From contig NZ_BNJG01000003.1 in the NCBI RefSeq assembly GCF_016587375.1, forward strand, positions 1 to 64,000: a stretch of DNA of 64,000 nucleotides. Reading direction: 5' to 3'. This document shows positions 17,875 through 27,473 of this stretch, piece after piece. This DNA comes from Ktedonobacter robiniae (GTDB taxonomy: Bacteria; Chloroflexota; Ktedonobacteria; Ktedonobacterales; Ktedonobacteraceae). The notes beneath the pieces were generated by a model. The model was not told the origin of the DNA. It saw nothing but the letters and a program-made list of their open reading frames with translations, and ran no database searches. The first letter of the stretch is position 1. Each line of letters starts with the position of its first letter. The translations under genes were made by a program, and so were the position numbers.

Positions 17875-18360
17875 CTATCTGTTTTTCCTCGGGACGAAGC
17901 GAACATGATTGATTGCACCATACATAACGTCAAACCAGCTTGGGGTGAGTGGCGAGATCTGGAGCAAAACATGGAAGAGATAGGTGAGCATTCCTCCGTG
18001 AGTTACGACAACGATGGTATCATCGGGCTTGAAACATTGGCGCAACAGGTTGATGATCTGTCGGCAACGCTCAAACATGCTTTCTTGCGTATCACCGCCA
18101 TGGTCCCAACCATCAGGTGTAATTGTAGCGGGCAGGACTGCAAGTGGAAAGCGTTGGAGTAATTCCAGGCTTCCATATCCTTTGTATGAACCATCAAGGC
18201 CTTCACGAAGCTCCGTCCATACCTCAACCGGACAATTTCCGAGATGGTGGGCGATAATACTGGCAGTCCCTAATGCTCGCAAGAGTGGGCTACTCAAAAG
18301 TGCTGTGATGGGTACACTTGCCAGCCGCCCAATTTGCTGTGCCTGCCATTCTGTTGATTG
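17875..18360 (-). pseudogene. Histidine-phosphatase-family protein, N-terminus removed by ISL3 insertion
   Basis: In frame from about 18360 the sequence reads QSTEWQAQQIGRLASVPI, then SSPLLRALGTASIIA, and near the end VVVTHGGMLTYLFHVLL. These are the conserved blocks of the phosphoglycerate-mutase-like superfamily: the strand after RHG(E/Q)S, the second Arg, and the second catalytic His in THGG. The RHG motif carrying the phosphorylated His should come just before QSTEW. It is missing because an ISL3-type end starts there. The remnant would be catalytically dead. Confidence 0.65.
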
Positions 18361-18482
18361 TCGAATAAATAAAACGGTTCATACACAGCTTTGGTGAAAC
18401 TATGCTCCCTTGTTTTTGATGCATTGAGAAAGGATGATATATTCTCCAAGAGAAAGGAGTTTCTAGTGTTCATGAGGAGTTG

Positions 18483-20119
18483 ATGATGGAGGGATTTGCT
18501 TGTTTGCCTCTTCCCCCAGGATTGCGCATCGTCGAAATCTGCCAGCAGGAAACCGGCTTGCTCATCACAGTGTTCTCGGAACGAACCATGGCTTCCTGCC
18601 CGCTTTGCTCTCAGGAGTCAGATGCGCTACATAGCCACTACCAGCGGCGGCTCAAGGATGTTCCCAGCGGAGGGCAGACTGTCTCTATCCTGCTTACGGT
18701 CCACAAGTTTTTCTGCCACAATACTCAATGCCAGCGCAAAATCTTTACCGAACGTCTCCCAATGTTTGTTGAACCCTGGGCACAAATGACGCTTCGTCTT
18801 GTTGACGCTCTTCAGGCAATTGGGTTAGCGAGTTCAGGGAGCTTGGGAACACGATTGGCAGCACGGCTTGGGATGAAAACCTCTTGGATGACCATTCTCC
18901 GGCGAATCATGGATATCCCTTCTCCCGAGGTTCCCTCTGTGACGGCTTTGGGCATCGACGATTTCTCTTTCAAGCGGGGCCGCAATTTTGGGACGATCCT
19001 GGTGAATCTGAGCAACCACAAGGTGATTGATCTGCTGCCTGAGCGCAACGTTGAGAGTGCCGCCGCCTGGATGCAACGTCATCCAGAAATTGAGTATGTG
19101 AGCCGAGATCGCGGTAACGATTACACGCAGGCAACACGCGCAGACGCACCTCAGGCAACCGCTGTTGCTGACCGGTTTCATGTCTTAAAAAATCTCATTG
19201 AATCTATCGAGCCTGTGGTCGCGAGTTGTTACAAAGAACTGAGAAGAGCGCAGGAGCCGCTTCCAGCACCTCCGGTTTCTCACGCGAAAGAGTGGCGCCA
19301 GGCGAGCGCCCCTCAGCATGAACATCAACGGATGACACGGCTTGCCACGAATCAAGGGCGATACGCAGAGATGCTTGAATTACAGAAGCGGGGAGTCAAA
19401 ACTAGCGAGATTGCCCAACGACTCGGAGTCACCACGCGTACCATCCAAAACTGGATCAAGCGAGGGGGGTGTCCGGGGAGCCAACGTCGGCAGCACCGCA
19501 AAAGCATTTTTGACCCGTATGCACCTTACGTCTTCTCACGGTGGAACAAAGGCTGTCGAGATGTGAGTCTCTTGCATCAGGAAATTCAAGCCCAAGGTTT
19601 TTCTGGGAGCATCCGTGTCGTCTACCGCTTCATACAAACGCTCCGTCACCAAGGAACGGTCGAACTCCCAGTCCACCCTATTCTGAACCGTATTTCTGTT
19701 CGAGAAGCGCTCTGGCTCATTGCTCACCCATCTGACGAGTTGAATGAAGCGGAACTGGTTGATCTGAAGATGCTTTGTGAGGCAAGTGCCCGCCTTTCGA
19801 CCTTGCATAGCCTCATTCAAGCATTTGAGAGGATTGTCCGCAAACGCGAAGGTCATCAACTAGAGCATTGGAAACAGCAGGTTGCCGAGAGCGGAATCGC
19901 AGAAGTACAGCGTTTTGTCAAAGGACTTGAACGGGACAAAGAAGCAGTTCTTGCTGGGTTAACGTTGGTTTATTCCAACGGTCAGTAGAAGGATTTGTGA
20001 ATAAACTTAAGCTGATTAAACGTATGGGTTATGGGAAAGCCAGCTTCCCGCTCCTGCGTCAACGTGTTCTACATGCCCTGCAGCGCCTTCACATCTCTCT
20101 GTCTAGCAAGAAAAAATAG
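18483..20119 (+). pseudogene. ISL3-family transposase, frameshift near the C-terminus
   Basis: The N-terminal zinc finger (CPLCSQES...CHNTQCQRKIF) and the ISL3 DDE core are present: first Asp in GIDDFSFKRG, second in YVSRDRGNDYTQ. An HTH insertion of the XerD/Tc type (SEIAQRLGVTTRTIQNW) lies in the middle. The Glu region should be near the end, where the reading frame breaks at about 19983 (SNGQ, stop). The proper ending (VEGFVNKLKLIKRMGYGKA) continues in another frame to a stop at 20119. One missing G explains it. The frame otherwise covers a normal length of about 545 aa. Confidence 0.75.
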
Positions 20120-20191
20120 ATACTATTTTACTCAAGCTGTGTAAGAACTGGAACGTTCTTCAAGTAGAAGAACATTTCTCTATCTGCTATT

Positions 20192-20542
20192 CTATTGCCC
20201 GTTTCTCAATTTTGATACTCTCCCAAAGAATATGTTGACGGCAGCGAAAAATAGCGTTAGAAAAGGAACTAGAGCTAAGATAATAATACGGGCAAAATTT
20301 AGATTGCCACTAGGTATAGAGTAAGTATAAGACCATGCTAATATCAAGCAAAACAGCGTGCTTATCCATAATATAAGTGAAGCAAGAGCGAGAAGTATTC
20401 TTTGAATTTTTGGACTTTTATGAATGATGAGCCTCTCTCCTTGAAAAGTGGATAATGAGTGGTCTCGCAGGGAACCTTCATAAGGAGAATTAATGGAATG
20501 AGATCTCTCAAATTGAAAATCTTCATACGATTGTTCTGGCAT
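20192..20542 (-). CDS. Small two-pass membrane protein, unknown function
   Basis: This 116-aa protein has a charged N-terminal half and two hydrophobic segments (ILLALASLILWISTLFCLIL and IIILALVPFLTLFFAAVNIF). It ends with a short basic tail. I do not recognise a family. The gene is AT-richer than its neighbours and sits between the ISL3 transposase and the outer ISL3-like repeat, so it may be a passenger. No partner gene is evident. Confidence 0.5.
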   Translation of the reverse strand: MPEQSYEDFQFERSHSINSPYEGSLRDHSLSTFQGERLIIHKSPKIQRILLALASLILWISTLFCLILAWSYTYSIPSGNLNFARIIILALVPFLTLFFAAVNIFFGRVSKLRNGQ

Positions 20543-20780
20543 AGAATAGCATCCTTTCCTCTTTTAGGCTGTGCTGGAATTGTAGTGGCTATTACAAGTA
20601 ATTCTTTAGTTTATCATACCTATGTTAGGTGTGGTGTAAAAATTATTTAGAGGAGAGATGAAGCAGCAGATGCCATATGACCATTGAGATAGTTTACTCT
20701 TTGCTCTCAACAGAAGAGGAGAAATCAAGTGGACAGTATTTCACCAAAGCTGTGTATGAACCAAGTTATTCGACAATTAA

Positions 20781-21017
20781 CACATTCTCCCAGAGAGGTG
20801 AGAACATCATCAGTTGAAGTGGTGCCACATTCTCCATGGCGAATGAGGATGAGATCCATAAACCCTTTCTCAAAAGAAATATGTGTTGAAAAATAAAAAA
20901 AGCTTCAAAAGAAATATATCTCAGTTGCCTGCTGAAAACAGTATGGCTCGTTACAGACGTATGAAGCGTTTTCTGTTATACTACTATAGCGGGAAGAGCA
21001 ATATGTTCTCTTTCCTG
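20781..21017. other. Spacer with an imperfect hairpin
   Basis: CTATAGCGGGAAGAG near 20986 pairs with CTCTTTCCTGCTATAG ending about 21024, with one mismatch and one bulge. It lies at the 3' side of the truncated ISL3 fragment and could be its terminator or inverted end. Confidence 0.4.
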
Positions 21018-21437
21018 CTATAGAGCATGAAGCACACGTTGACGAAGCAAAGCAAATCCTGCTCTGCCATACATAGTTCGCTTGATCAGTTTGAGTTTCG
21101 TCACATGCCCTTCCACCATCCCGTTGTTGATGGACCAGGTCAAACCCGCTCTCACTGCATCTTTGTCCTTTTCTATCCCAGCAGCAAAGGACTGAAGTTC
21201 TGGAAGTCCACTCTCTACCACCCTAGCAAGCCACGTTTCTAACCGTTGTCCTTCTCTTGTATGGACCATTGACAAAAACGCTTGGAGAAGGTTATATGCC
21301 TTTTTGAGAGCAGTACTGGCCTGGCAGTAGGCGGCCAAATCCTCTCGCTCGCTCTCATCCAGCTTCTTGGGGTCACGTACAAACAGCCACATTGCAGTCT
21401 TCACTGAATATTTCTGGATACGCCTGGGGTGACCACG
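21018..21437 (-). pseudogene. ISL3-family transposase, C-terminal fragment
   Basis: About 140 residues from GHPRRIQKYSVKTAMWLFV to VEGHVTKLKLIKRTMYG and LLRQRVLHAL match the last quarter of ISL3 transposases and align with the end of the copy at 18483. It is fused in frame to a sensor-kinase fragment upstream, showing where the IS broke that gene. The N-terminal three quarters of the transposase are gone. Confidence 0.75.
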
Positions 21438-21849
21438 TTCTAAGTACATCACTGTCACCACCGCTACCAGTTGCAGAAAGACAAAAGGCCCAGCAATGAG
21501 GAGATCTGTCGTAATATCAGGAGTAAACACGTTGGTCGTGAGAAAAATAGCGATGGCAATCACTCCAAGCACAATAGAGAACACGGCGGGACCAATTCCC
21601 CAGATCATGGCCACCATGACGGAAGCCAGGCCAAAGGGGCGCCGACAAACAGTGGAGCATTGGGAAAGTATTGGTCAATCTTTTCGATTACTACCAGCGC
21701 ACCAATGAGGAAAACGCAAGCAAAATATCCAAAGATAGGCGATTGAATCCAAGGGAGGCGCGCCAGGACACGCCGATGAATTTTACCCCGGCGTTGAGAA
21801 GGGACTCTTGTGGAGCATGACCATTGCTTGTTGTTTGCATAAAAGGCAT
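21437..21849 (-). pseudogene. Sensor histidine kinase, N-terminal membrane fragment
   Basis: From ATG 21849 (AGAGGAGAAA upstream) two frames combine, with a frameshift near 21640, to give membrane helices such as FGYFACVFLIGALVV, then APLFVGAP, then VAMIWGIGPAVFSIVLGVI and FLQLVAVVTV. This is the four-helix DUF4118 (KdpD-type) membrane domain placed before the kinase core. The kinase core itself is absent, replaced by ISL3 transposase sequence. Confidence 0.6.
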
Positions 21850-22033
21850 CTCAAACGCTTTCTCCTCTTTTCGCCTCGTGTAGAAAGGTTGACCAGGGAG
21901 TGAAATACGTTCACTCCCTAGTATATGCTTTGGAAAAAAGAGAGGCATTTTGTCTCTGGTGAAGAGTGCTCGTGGGCTTCGCTTTTATCTTTCCCATCCA
22001 TACTAATCATGGACTTTCCTCGGCTTCAATGTA

Positions 22034-22462
22034 CTAGGGGCGTGCAGACCCAGGCCATGGGATCATCCCTTCCAGGACACGCATCGCCTTGTTCTTGTTT
22101 TTGGCAAACACCTGGACCCGTGGGAGGAGCTTGGCCGCTTGTGCAAAAGCTGTCACTGCTTCACGATAGTTGCCAGTCATCAGAAGAAGACCTATGCCTT
22201 TGAGAACGTACACACTCATGAGCGTGTCTGGCCCATGCTCCAAAGCCTGGTTATAGGCGGCCAGCGCCTGGTCGTATGCGCCTTCTAACGCGCATACGAC
22301 TCCGTCGAGCATACCAGTATACGGGCTATCGGGAGCAAGCCCACGTAGTTCTTCGTGAAAACACTCACCAGCGCTACGCCCAAACCGTTGGTAATTTTGC
22401 AGTGCCTGGGTAAACAACCGTTCCAGGTATGCGTGGTCTGATTGAGTCGTACCTGTCATCAT
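22034..22462 (-). CDS. Tetratricopeptide-repeat (TPR) protein
   Basis: From ATG 22462 this is about 142 aa, with at least two TPR units (AYDQALAAYNQALEHGPD and NYREAVTAFAQAAKLLP). TPRs are protein-protein docking scaffolds. No other domain or membrane segment is seen, so the partner is unknown. An upstream TTG at 22492 is possible, but GGACGAGG lies immediately before ATG 22462. It is monocistronic. Confidence 0.7.
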   Translation of the reverse strand: MMTGTTQSDHAYLERLFTQALQNYQRFGRSAGECFHEELRGLAPDSPYTGMLDGVVCALEGAYDQALAAYNQALEHGPDTLMSVYVLKGIGLLLMTGNYREAVTAFAQAAKLLPRVQVFAKNKNKAMRVLEGMIPWPGSARP

Positions 22463-23032
22463 CCTCGTCCAGATTGTATTTACACAAAACAATCCTCATT
22501 CCTGTTCATCACACTCCATAACATCTTATGCATGTCATACATCTCTAAGTGAGTTCGGTAGCATTTTTACGATCTAGCCAACGTCACTGTTCATCCGACT
22601 ATTTTCGTCCTTTCAATCCTATAAATCACAATTCTCCTCCTCCCATTCTCATGGTAGCAGCCACTCTTTGCTCACGCCCTGAAGAATATTTCACAGCTCG
22701 TCTATGAGTATTGCATAAATGCAGCTATATAAATCAGCTTCGGCAACTACTCCAAGAGCTATACTTTGAAAAAGCATCACACGTTTTCGTGTCTATCGCG
22801 CGAAAGAGAGCCCGGGAAAGCCAGGCTGACCACGCTCTCCACCTTGGCGTTTTCTCATGAAAGGATGCGCTACCTATGCGCCGGGCAACCACAGGAACAC
22901 TAGCACTCGCTGTACGTGGAAGTCATCGATCTCGCACCAGGTCGCGGGCCCCTGGAGACGCGAGCCTGGATCTTATGAAGCAACACATCCCAAAGCAGCC
23001 TGTAAGCTTGATCAACTCGTTCTCGTCTCCTG
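22463..23032. other. Non-coding stretch, no supported gene
   Basis: Two frames cross this region but neither shows a recognisable motif or a good ribosome-binding site. I see no repeat or strong hairpin. It may contain promoters for the TPR gene (leftward) and the pentapeptide gene (rightward). Confidence 0.35.
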
Positions 23033-24313
23033 ATGACAGTGCTGAAGTGGCCTGCCCAATGCGCGCAGGGGAACGCCGTGTGCCCAGATACCATGGCTTT
23101 GGCGAATCCCTCTCAAGAGCGCTGTGTTTTTTGCAGGTTTGCACGTCTCTTGCAAGAGATGATGGTTTTTAGCAAAGAAAGCGTAAGGTGCAACATAGCA
23201 GATCCGGAACAACTTGCACGGCTCAAGCGCAGCGTGCTCGAATGCAATGCCTGGTGGTCTCCTGACGTCGCTATCGACTTGCGTGAGGCGTGCCTTTTTG
23301 GCGCCTCGCTGAGGGGGTCAACCTCTATCGAGTCGATCTTGGGGGTGCAAATCTAGGGGAAGCCGATCTCAGTGGAGCCGATCTCTATCAGACCAATCTG
23401 AACAATGCTGATCTTGGAAGGCCCATCTCAATGGAGCTGAGATCAGCGACACAGAGCTGGCAAACGCTGATCTGCATGAGGCAGAGCTGCGAGGAGCCAA
23501 TCTCTGCGGCGTCATGTTGCGTCATGCCAATCTCACGGAAGCCGATCTGCGGGGAGCCAATCTGACGTGGGTTGATTCACAGAGAGCCTGTCTGCGGGGC
23601 GCCAGGCTCACAGGGGCTCATCTCACGAAAGCCTACCTTAAGGGCGTGGATCTCACGGGGCCGATCTCGAGGGCACGAATCTCATTCACGCCTATCTTGA
23701 CGGCATGGATCTCACGGGGGCGCGAGGGATTGCTTTGGCTCCTCCTCCCTTGTCCTCCTTCCTCATCTCCTCACCCATCCATTGGCGCAGCCTGGTTGTG
23801 GAAGCTGAAGAGCATCTCTTACTCGGGGTCGCGACTCGCTCACAGGTGTGCGAGGGGTTGGCTGCCCTTGAGATGCAGTGGCGTCACTACCATGCCCATC
23901 CCTCAGCACACAGCGCCCTCGCCTCCTCGTCTCCTCCCCCTTCCACGATGGGGAAAATTCATTCTTTGGCAACCTGGCTGAAGCGACGGATGAGGGCGCA
24001 CGCCTCCCCACAGGCGTTGCCAACCACAGCAGCGCACGCTTCCACCCCACCACCACAGATTGTCGCGATCACGCTGACCTTTCGCCAGGCCAGCCCAAAA
24101 AAGTTCACCTCCAGGCGCATCGACAATCCTCCCGCCCTCAAAAATATGCTCGTCCTCTTGAACACTTCCAAAAACTGGGAGAACCTGGTGCGCGTTATGT
24201 TCGAAAAACGCAATGGCCAACACCTGCTCATCCACGTCGTTCCAAACGCGCACTCTCCTGCCGCTTGCAATGTCATCCTGGGGTTTGCAGGAATACATAC
24301 CTCATGCTCCTAG
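23033..24313 (+). pseudogene. Pentapeptide-repeat protein, three frameshifts
   Basis: The N-terminal part has a small Cys-containing segment (CAQGNAVC...CVFCRFARLL). From about 23275 it becomes a pentapeptide solenoid of A(D/N)LXX repeats: LGGANLGEADLSGADLYQTN, then AELRGANLCGVML, then MDLTGARG. Following the repeat requires moving from frame 2 to 1 near 23310, to 3 near 23415, and back to 2 near 23660. A non-repeat C-terminal domain of about 190 residues follows to the stop at 24313. Such proteins are structural mimics or scaffolds. The function of this one is unknown, and it is broken as assembled. Confidence 0.65.
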
Positions 24314-24344
24314 CAGATAGGAACGCCGGTTTCTCATAGCGCCG

Positions 24345-24647
24345 ATGAGGGACCTCTTCGTGTTGCTCGACGCATACCTGCGAGATTGTCTCGAAGAATG
24401 GTGTGCTTCTGGCGGTCAGCTTCCCACACGCTCTATCGTGCTACTCGATGACTGTGCCCGAAGCATCACCAGACGCTTCCGACTCCTGGATGGCGAAGGG
24501 CAGTATTACTTTGGGCAATTCAGGCGACTGGCGCGGCGGGTCTGGCGCGGCGTCGATATGGAGCAGGCATATGAGAGGATGATGAGTTACCCCTCTTTTT
24601 TCACCTTATCCAGCCAGGCGCGCATATCTGGCTCGTGCTCCTCGTGA
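24345..24647 (+). CDS. Hypothetical protein
   Basis: This frame of about 100 aa begins MRDLFVLLDAYLRDCLEEWC and contains a Lys-poor, Arg-rich middle (RRFRLLDGEGQYYFGQFRRL). I recognise no family. It follows the pentapeptide gene by 31 bp and could be its operon partner. Its last 60 bp overlap the end of the opposite-strand ClbS-like gene, so the C-terminus may be artefactual. Confidence 0.35.
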   Translation: MRDLFVLLDAYLRDCLEEWCASGGQLPTRSIVLLDDCARSITRRFRLLDGEGQYYFGQFRRLARRVWRGVDMEQAYERMMSYPSFFTLSSQARISGSCSS

Positions 24648-25090
24648 AAATGAGCGAAGAACGTGCTGCCGCTGACCTGCTCTTCTTCCAGCCCGAGGAT
24701 GCGCCGCAGATCCTGGAGCTCATCCTCAGAAAAGGCATCGAGGGTATCTACCAGTTGCTGGAAGACTTCCCGCGAATCGCTGAGGACATCTGCCAAAGGA
24801 CGATTGCGATTGGCTTCGTAAATCCAGGCATTGATTTCATCGTCTTCCCGCAGTTCTGGCGGCCAAGGCGGTGAAAAGTCTGGTTCATGATTCAGAAACG
24901 CCTGGAAGCGCCGAACCGACCGGCGGCGCCAGCCAGTTAAGTGAGCTACGATATCCTTGATCGACCAGCCACCGGCGACCTCTGGCTGCGTCATATGAGC
25001 TTCCCCAATCTCGTCGAGCAAGGCTTCCCAGGCCGTCTGTTCCTTGCGCAATTCAGTGAGGAGTTGCGTTTTGCTGAGAGAAATTCCCAT
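24587..25090 (-). CDS. ClbS/DfsB-like four-helix-bundle protein (DinB superfamily)
   Basis: This 167-aa soluble protein opens LSKTQLLTELRKEQTAWEALL and has GGWSIKDIVAHLTGWRRR, the DinB-superfamily helix with a conserved His. A second His region near the end (FFAHFHEEHEPDM) could complete a metal or ligand site. ClbS-type members protect cells against DNA-alkylating metabolites, while other DinB-like proteins are thiol S-transferases. The role here is not determined. It is intact and monocistronic. Confidence 0.7.
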   Translation of the reverse strand: MGISLSKTQLLTELRKEQTAWEALLDEIGEAHMTQPEVAGGWSIKDIVAHLTGWRRRSVRRFQAFLNHEPDFSPPWPPELREDDEINAWIYEANRNRPLADVLSDSREVFQQLVDTLDAFSEDELQDLRRILGLEEEQVSGSTFFAHFHEEHEPDMRAWLDKVKKEG

Positions 25091-25435
25091 GCTGCTTTCC
25101 TTTCATTCGGGACCGTGTGTGCCCATTTCCTCACAGATTAGCACAACAAGCGGGAAAATGCCCCCTTTTTCAGCAGAATCCCCACGCGTGACGACTCCTC
25201 AATGAAGCCCCCCGAGAGAGGCGAACCATCCCCAGAGGGAAAAAGAGGCTTCCTCTCTGCCCCAGAGAGGCATTGAGCATTCTGGCCTGTGCCTGTGTTC
25301 AGTGGAACCTCACAAGAGGGCTTCTTTTTAAGGCGTACAAGCAGGCAAAAAATGCCTATTCCCCCCTTTATAGTGAAGCATGAGTGAGGAGCAGCAAGGC
25401 CCTTTGCGCCGTTTGCGTTATTGGCCCCTTCGTAC

Positions 25436-25600
25436 TCAAGGGCCGACTTTAACTTTTTCCAGTTTTGCATATGCCAGGTTTAGCGTCTTCGGTTTTGTCC
25501 CATCTCCAAATTGAACAGTAACCATGTCAGGCTCCGTGCTGGGGATCACGATGCCATTCCCGTATTTAGGATGATGTACGATATCTCCTGGCAAAACATG
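25436..25600 (-). pseudogene. UvrD/PcrA-helicase C-terminal fragment
   Basis: The minus-strand frame reads HVLPGDIVHHPKYGNGIV, then VTVQFGDGTKPKTLNLAYA and LEKVKVGP before a stop at 25436. This is the SH3-like tail found at the C-terminus of UvrD-type helicases, which can contact RNA polymerase. An in-frame TAG at 25601-25603 ends it upstream and no helicase core is nearby. It is a stranded fragment next to an IS6-like element. Confidence 0.5.
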
Positions 25601-25670
25601 CTACTGAGAATTGCCTTTCATCCATTTGTAGGTTCATGAATATCGCGTAAGGCTTGCCAGACATCATCAA

Positions 25671-26525
25671 GGTATTGTCAACTTATTGATCAGAGCAAAA
25701 CATTTTTCTGAAAAAGGGCCCATGAAGAGAAAAAGAAGTGCAAGGTAAGGGGAATTGCGTTCGCTACGCAGCTTGCTGCATGCTGGTGATGTCGTTCCAT
25801 GTCTGAAATCGCTCCCGCATGAGCGCACGAGATGCTGACGCATTAAGCCGATGTCGTCATGGTCGAAAGTGGTCTGAGATGGGTCCAAAGGCAGAGAGAA
25901 AGCGTTGAGCATGACCAGGGGATTTGAAGCGGCGCATGCTGCGTTCTCGTTGTCGTGTCGGTTGATGGGAATTCTCAGCTCGATTGTTGAGACCTTTGTG
26001 CTGCCGGTGCTCGCGACTTTCCATGATCTCCTTCTTGGCTGCAGAGTAACTGGCCAGTTTGTCGGTAATGATCACACGTGGCACATATTGAAGACCTTTG
26101 AGCAGTTTGCGAAAGAACTTCTTGGCAGCTTTTTTATTTCTCTTGCTTTGAACCAGGATATCAAGCACGTTGCCATATTGATCGACCGCTCGCCAAAGAT
26201 AGCTTCGCTTCCCATTGATGGTCAGAAACACCTCATCAAGATGCCACTTGTCTCCAGTGTGGCTACGTCGATGTTTGAGCTCATTGGCGTAGGTCTGGCC
26301 AAAGTTGAGGCACCACTGCCTGATTGTTTCATACGTCAGAATGACACTGCGTTCAGCCATGATCTCCTCAACATCACGAAAACTGAGAGAAAAGCGGAAA
26401 TACAACCAGACGCAATGTCCGATGATTTCAGATGCGAAACGATACCCTTTATACAGAGAAGGTCTTGTGTTATTCATTCCACCAGTATGTCAAAGATTGT
26501 AGCTTCTTCGCAAGTTGACAATACC
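25671..26525 (-). mobile_element. IS6-like insertion sequence, copy 1
   Basis: The ends GGTATTGTCAACTT (25671-25684) and its inverted copy (26512-26525) enclose one transposase gene. The element is 855 bp. No 8-bp target duplication is visible. Copy 2 is at 34524-35383 and a deletion derivative at 54120-54284. Confidence 0.8.
25764..26477 (-). pseudogene. IS6-family transposase, C-terminal frameshift
   Basis: Opening LYKGYRFASEIIGHCVWLYF, it has the IS6 DDE core: GDKWHLDEVFL (first Asp), VIITDKLASY (second Asp) and NNRAENSHQPTRQRER (Glu). The frame hits a stop at 25857 after ISDHFRP. The normal tail (RHRLNASASRALM...MQQAA) continues in another frame to 25764. The missing part is outside the catalytic core, so residual activity is conceivable. 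Confidence 0.8.
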
Positions 26526-26627
26526 TTACTTTGCAAGCAGGAGGCTGATGATCATTTCTTAAAAAAACAACTGACGCGGTTCTCCTCGCCTGCAGAAAGG
26601 AAAAGGCAAGCGGTAGCACTCTTAACC

Positions 26628-26663
26628 CAGAGAAGCCATGCAATTGAGTACATGGCTTCTCTG
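26628..26663. terminator. Hairpin after the membrane-protein gene, no U-tract
   Basis: A perfect 13-bp stem (CAGAGAAGCCATG / CATGGCTTCTCTG, 10-nt loop) lies 40 bp beyond the stop of the minus-strand gene ending at 26703. Confidence 0.5.
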
Positions 26664-26702
26664 AGCAGCTTTGCTTGTCTGGTTGATTCTCAATTGGTTC
26701 TC

Positions 26703-27176
26703 TCAATTGAAATGCATAAAGACCATGCAGGAAATGATCAGCACAAAGCCCAGTGACTCCCAGGAGCGAATAATTTTTAGACGGGAGACTGCTCGTGTGT
26801 TAACCTGCCCCTCCTCATCCCACAGCTCCCCAATCATCTTGCGGCGGGTCTCCGAGACGACAGCCAGCGCTATGGTGAGTAACAGGGCAACCATCCAAGC
26901 AAGGCCATAGGGCTCTATGAGCCGCTCCCAAGACTGGATACGTCCGAAGAATGTCCCCAAGAGGATGCCAACCAGAATCAACGTCGCTCCCGCAATAGCG
27001 CCAACCCGGTTAATCATGGCTGGCACACTGATGGAAAGCCTACGCCCCTCGTCGGCAGAGCCTTTGACTAACAGAGGATAGACGATATACAAAAGCGAAA
27101 TCTTATCACCAAGCCAGATTATACCAGCAAATATATGTACATATCTCAATATCGCAAGAATCAGAATGATATCCAT
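26703..27176 (-). CDS. Four-pass membrane protein, CopD/DUF2269-like
   Basis: From ATG 27176 this is about 157 aa with four hydrophobic segments: ILILAILRYVHIFAGIIWLG, a second near VGAIAGATLILVGILLGTF, a third LAWMVALLLTIALAVV, and a last FVLIISCMVFMHFN. The RYVHIFAGIIWLG helix with its His and Trp is typical of heme- or copper-associated CopD-like membrane proteins. Ligand and role are unknown. Its promoter region abuts the inverted repeat of the IS607-type element (27219), so its expression may have changed after insertion. Confidence 0.6.
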   Translation of the reverse strand: MDIILILAILRYVHIFAGIIWLGDKISLLYIVYPLLVKGSADEGRRLSISVPAMINRVGAIAGATLILVGILLGTFFGRIQSWERLIEPYGLAWMVALLLTIALAVVSETRRKMIGELWDEEGQVNTRAVSRLKIIRSWESLGFVLIISCMVFMHFN

Positions 27177-27236
27177 AAGATCTTCCTTTGCTATTACAAC
27201 ACACAACTCATGCTAACGGCCTGTCAGTGTTTTTCT

Positions 27237-27473
27237 GGCGGAAAAGTATGATGTGCCATATAACTACGTATGAGCTTTTGATAAATCGGCTCTAGAGGCC
27301 CTTGCATACTTCTTAAAGATGTTCATTTCGTGGCATTGAACCTGAAGCCTCGTGAGATGCTCGACATCTGACAAAGCCTGCTGGCAGGGAGAAAATTTAG
27401 GTTTTTAAGGCATAGAAGAAGAAAACTGGCAAGCTCAGTCTCAGTTATATGGTGCATTATAGTTCCGTCGTGA
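27237..27473 (-). ncRNA. Possible guide-RNA (omega RNA) region after IS607-type tnpB
   Basis: About 237 non-coding bases separate the tnpB stop from the inverted repeat. TnpB nucleases take their guide RNA from the 3' end of tnpB and the element's right end. I cannot mark the RNA boundary or the guide. Confidence 0.3.

Larger units (their letters stand above)
18354..20780. mobile_element. ISL3-type unit bounded by ~45-bp inverted repeats
   Basis: The left repeat (18354-18400: TTGATTGTCGAATAA, spacer, GGTTCATACACAGCTTTGG) is matched in inverted orientation at 20739-20780. A further degenerate copy (CTCAAGCTGTGTAAGAAC) lies just after the transposase at 20131-20148. The inner unit, 18376-20148, is probably the original IS. 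The outer copy would make a larger unit that also carries the small membrane-protein gene at 20192. I could not find a matching 8-bp target duplication for either boundary. Confidence 0.55.

Noticed and set aside
25138..25470. 110-aa minus-strand frame next to the ClbS-like gene
   Set aside because: No motif; it overlaps the UvrD-tail remnant in another frame and lacks a ribosome-binding site.
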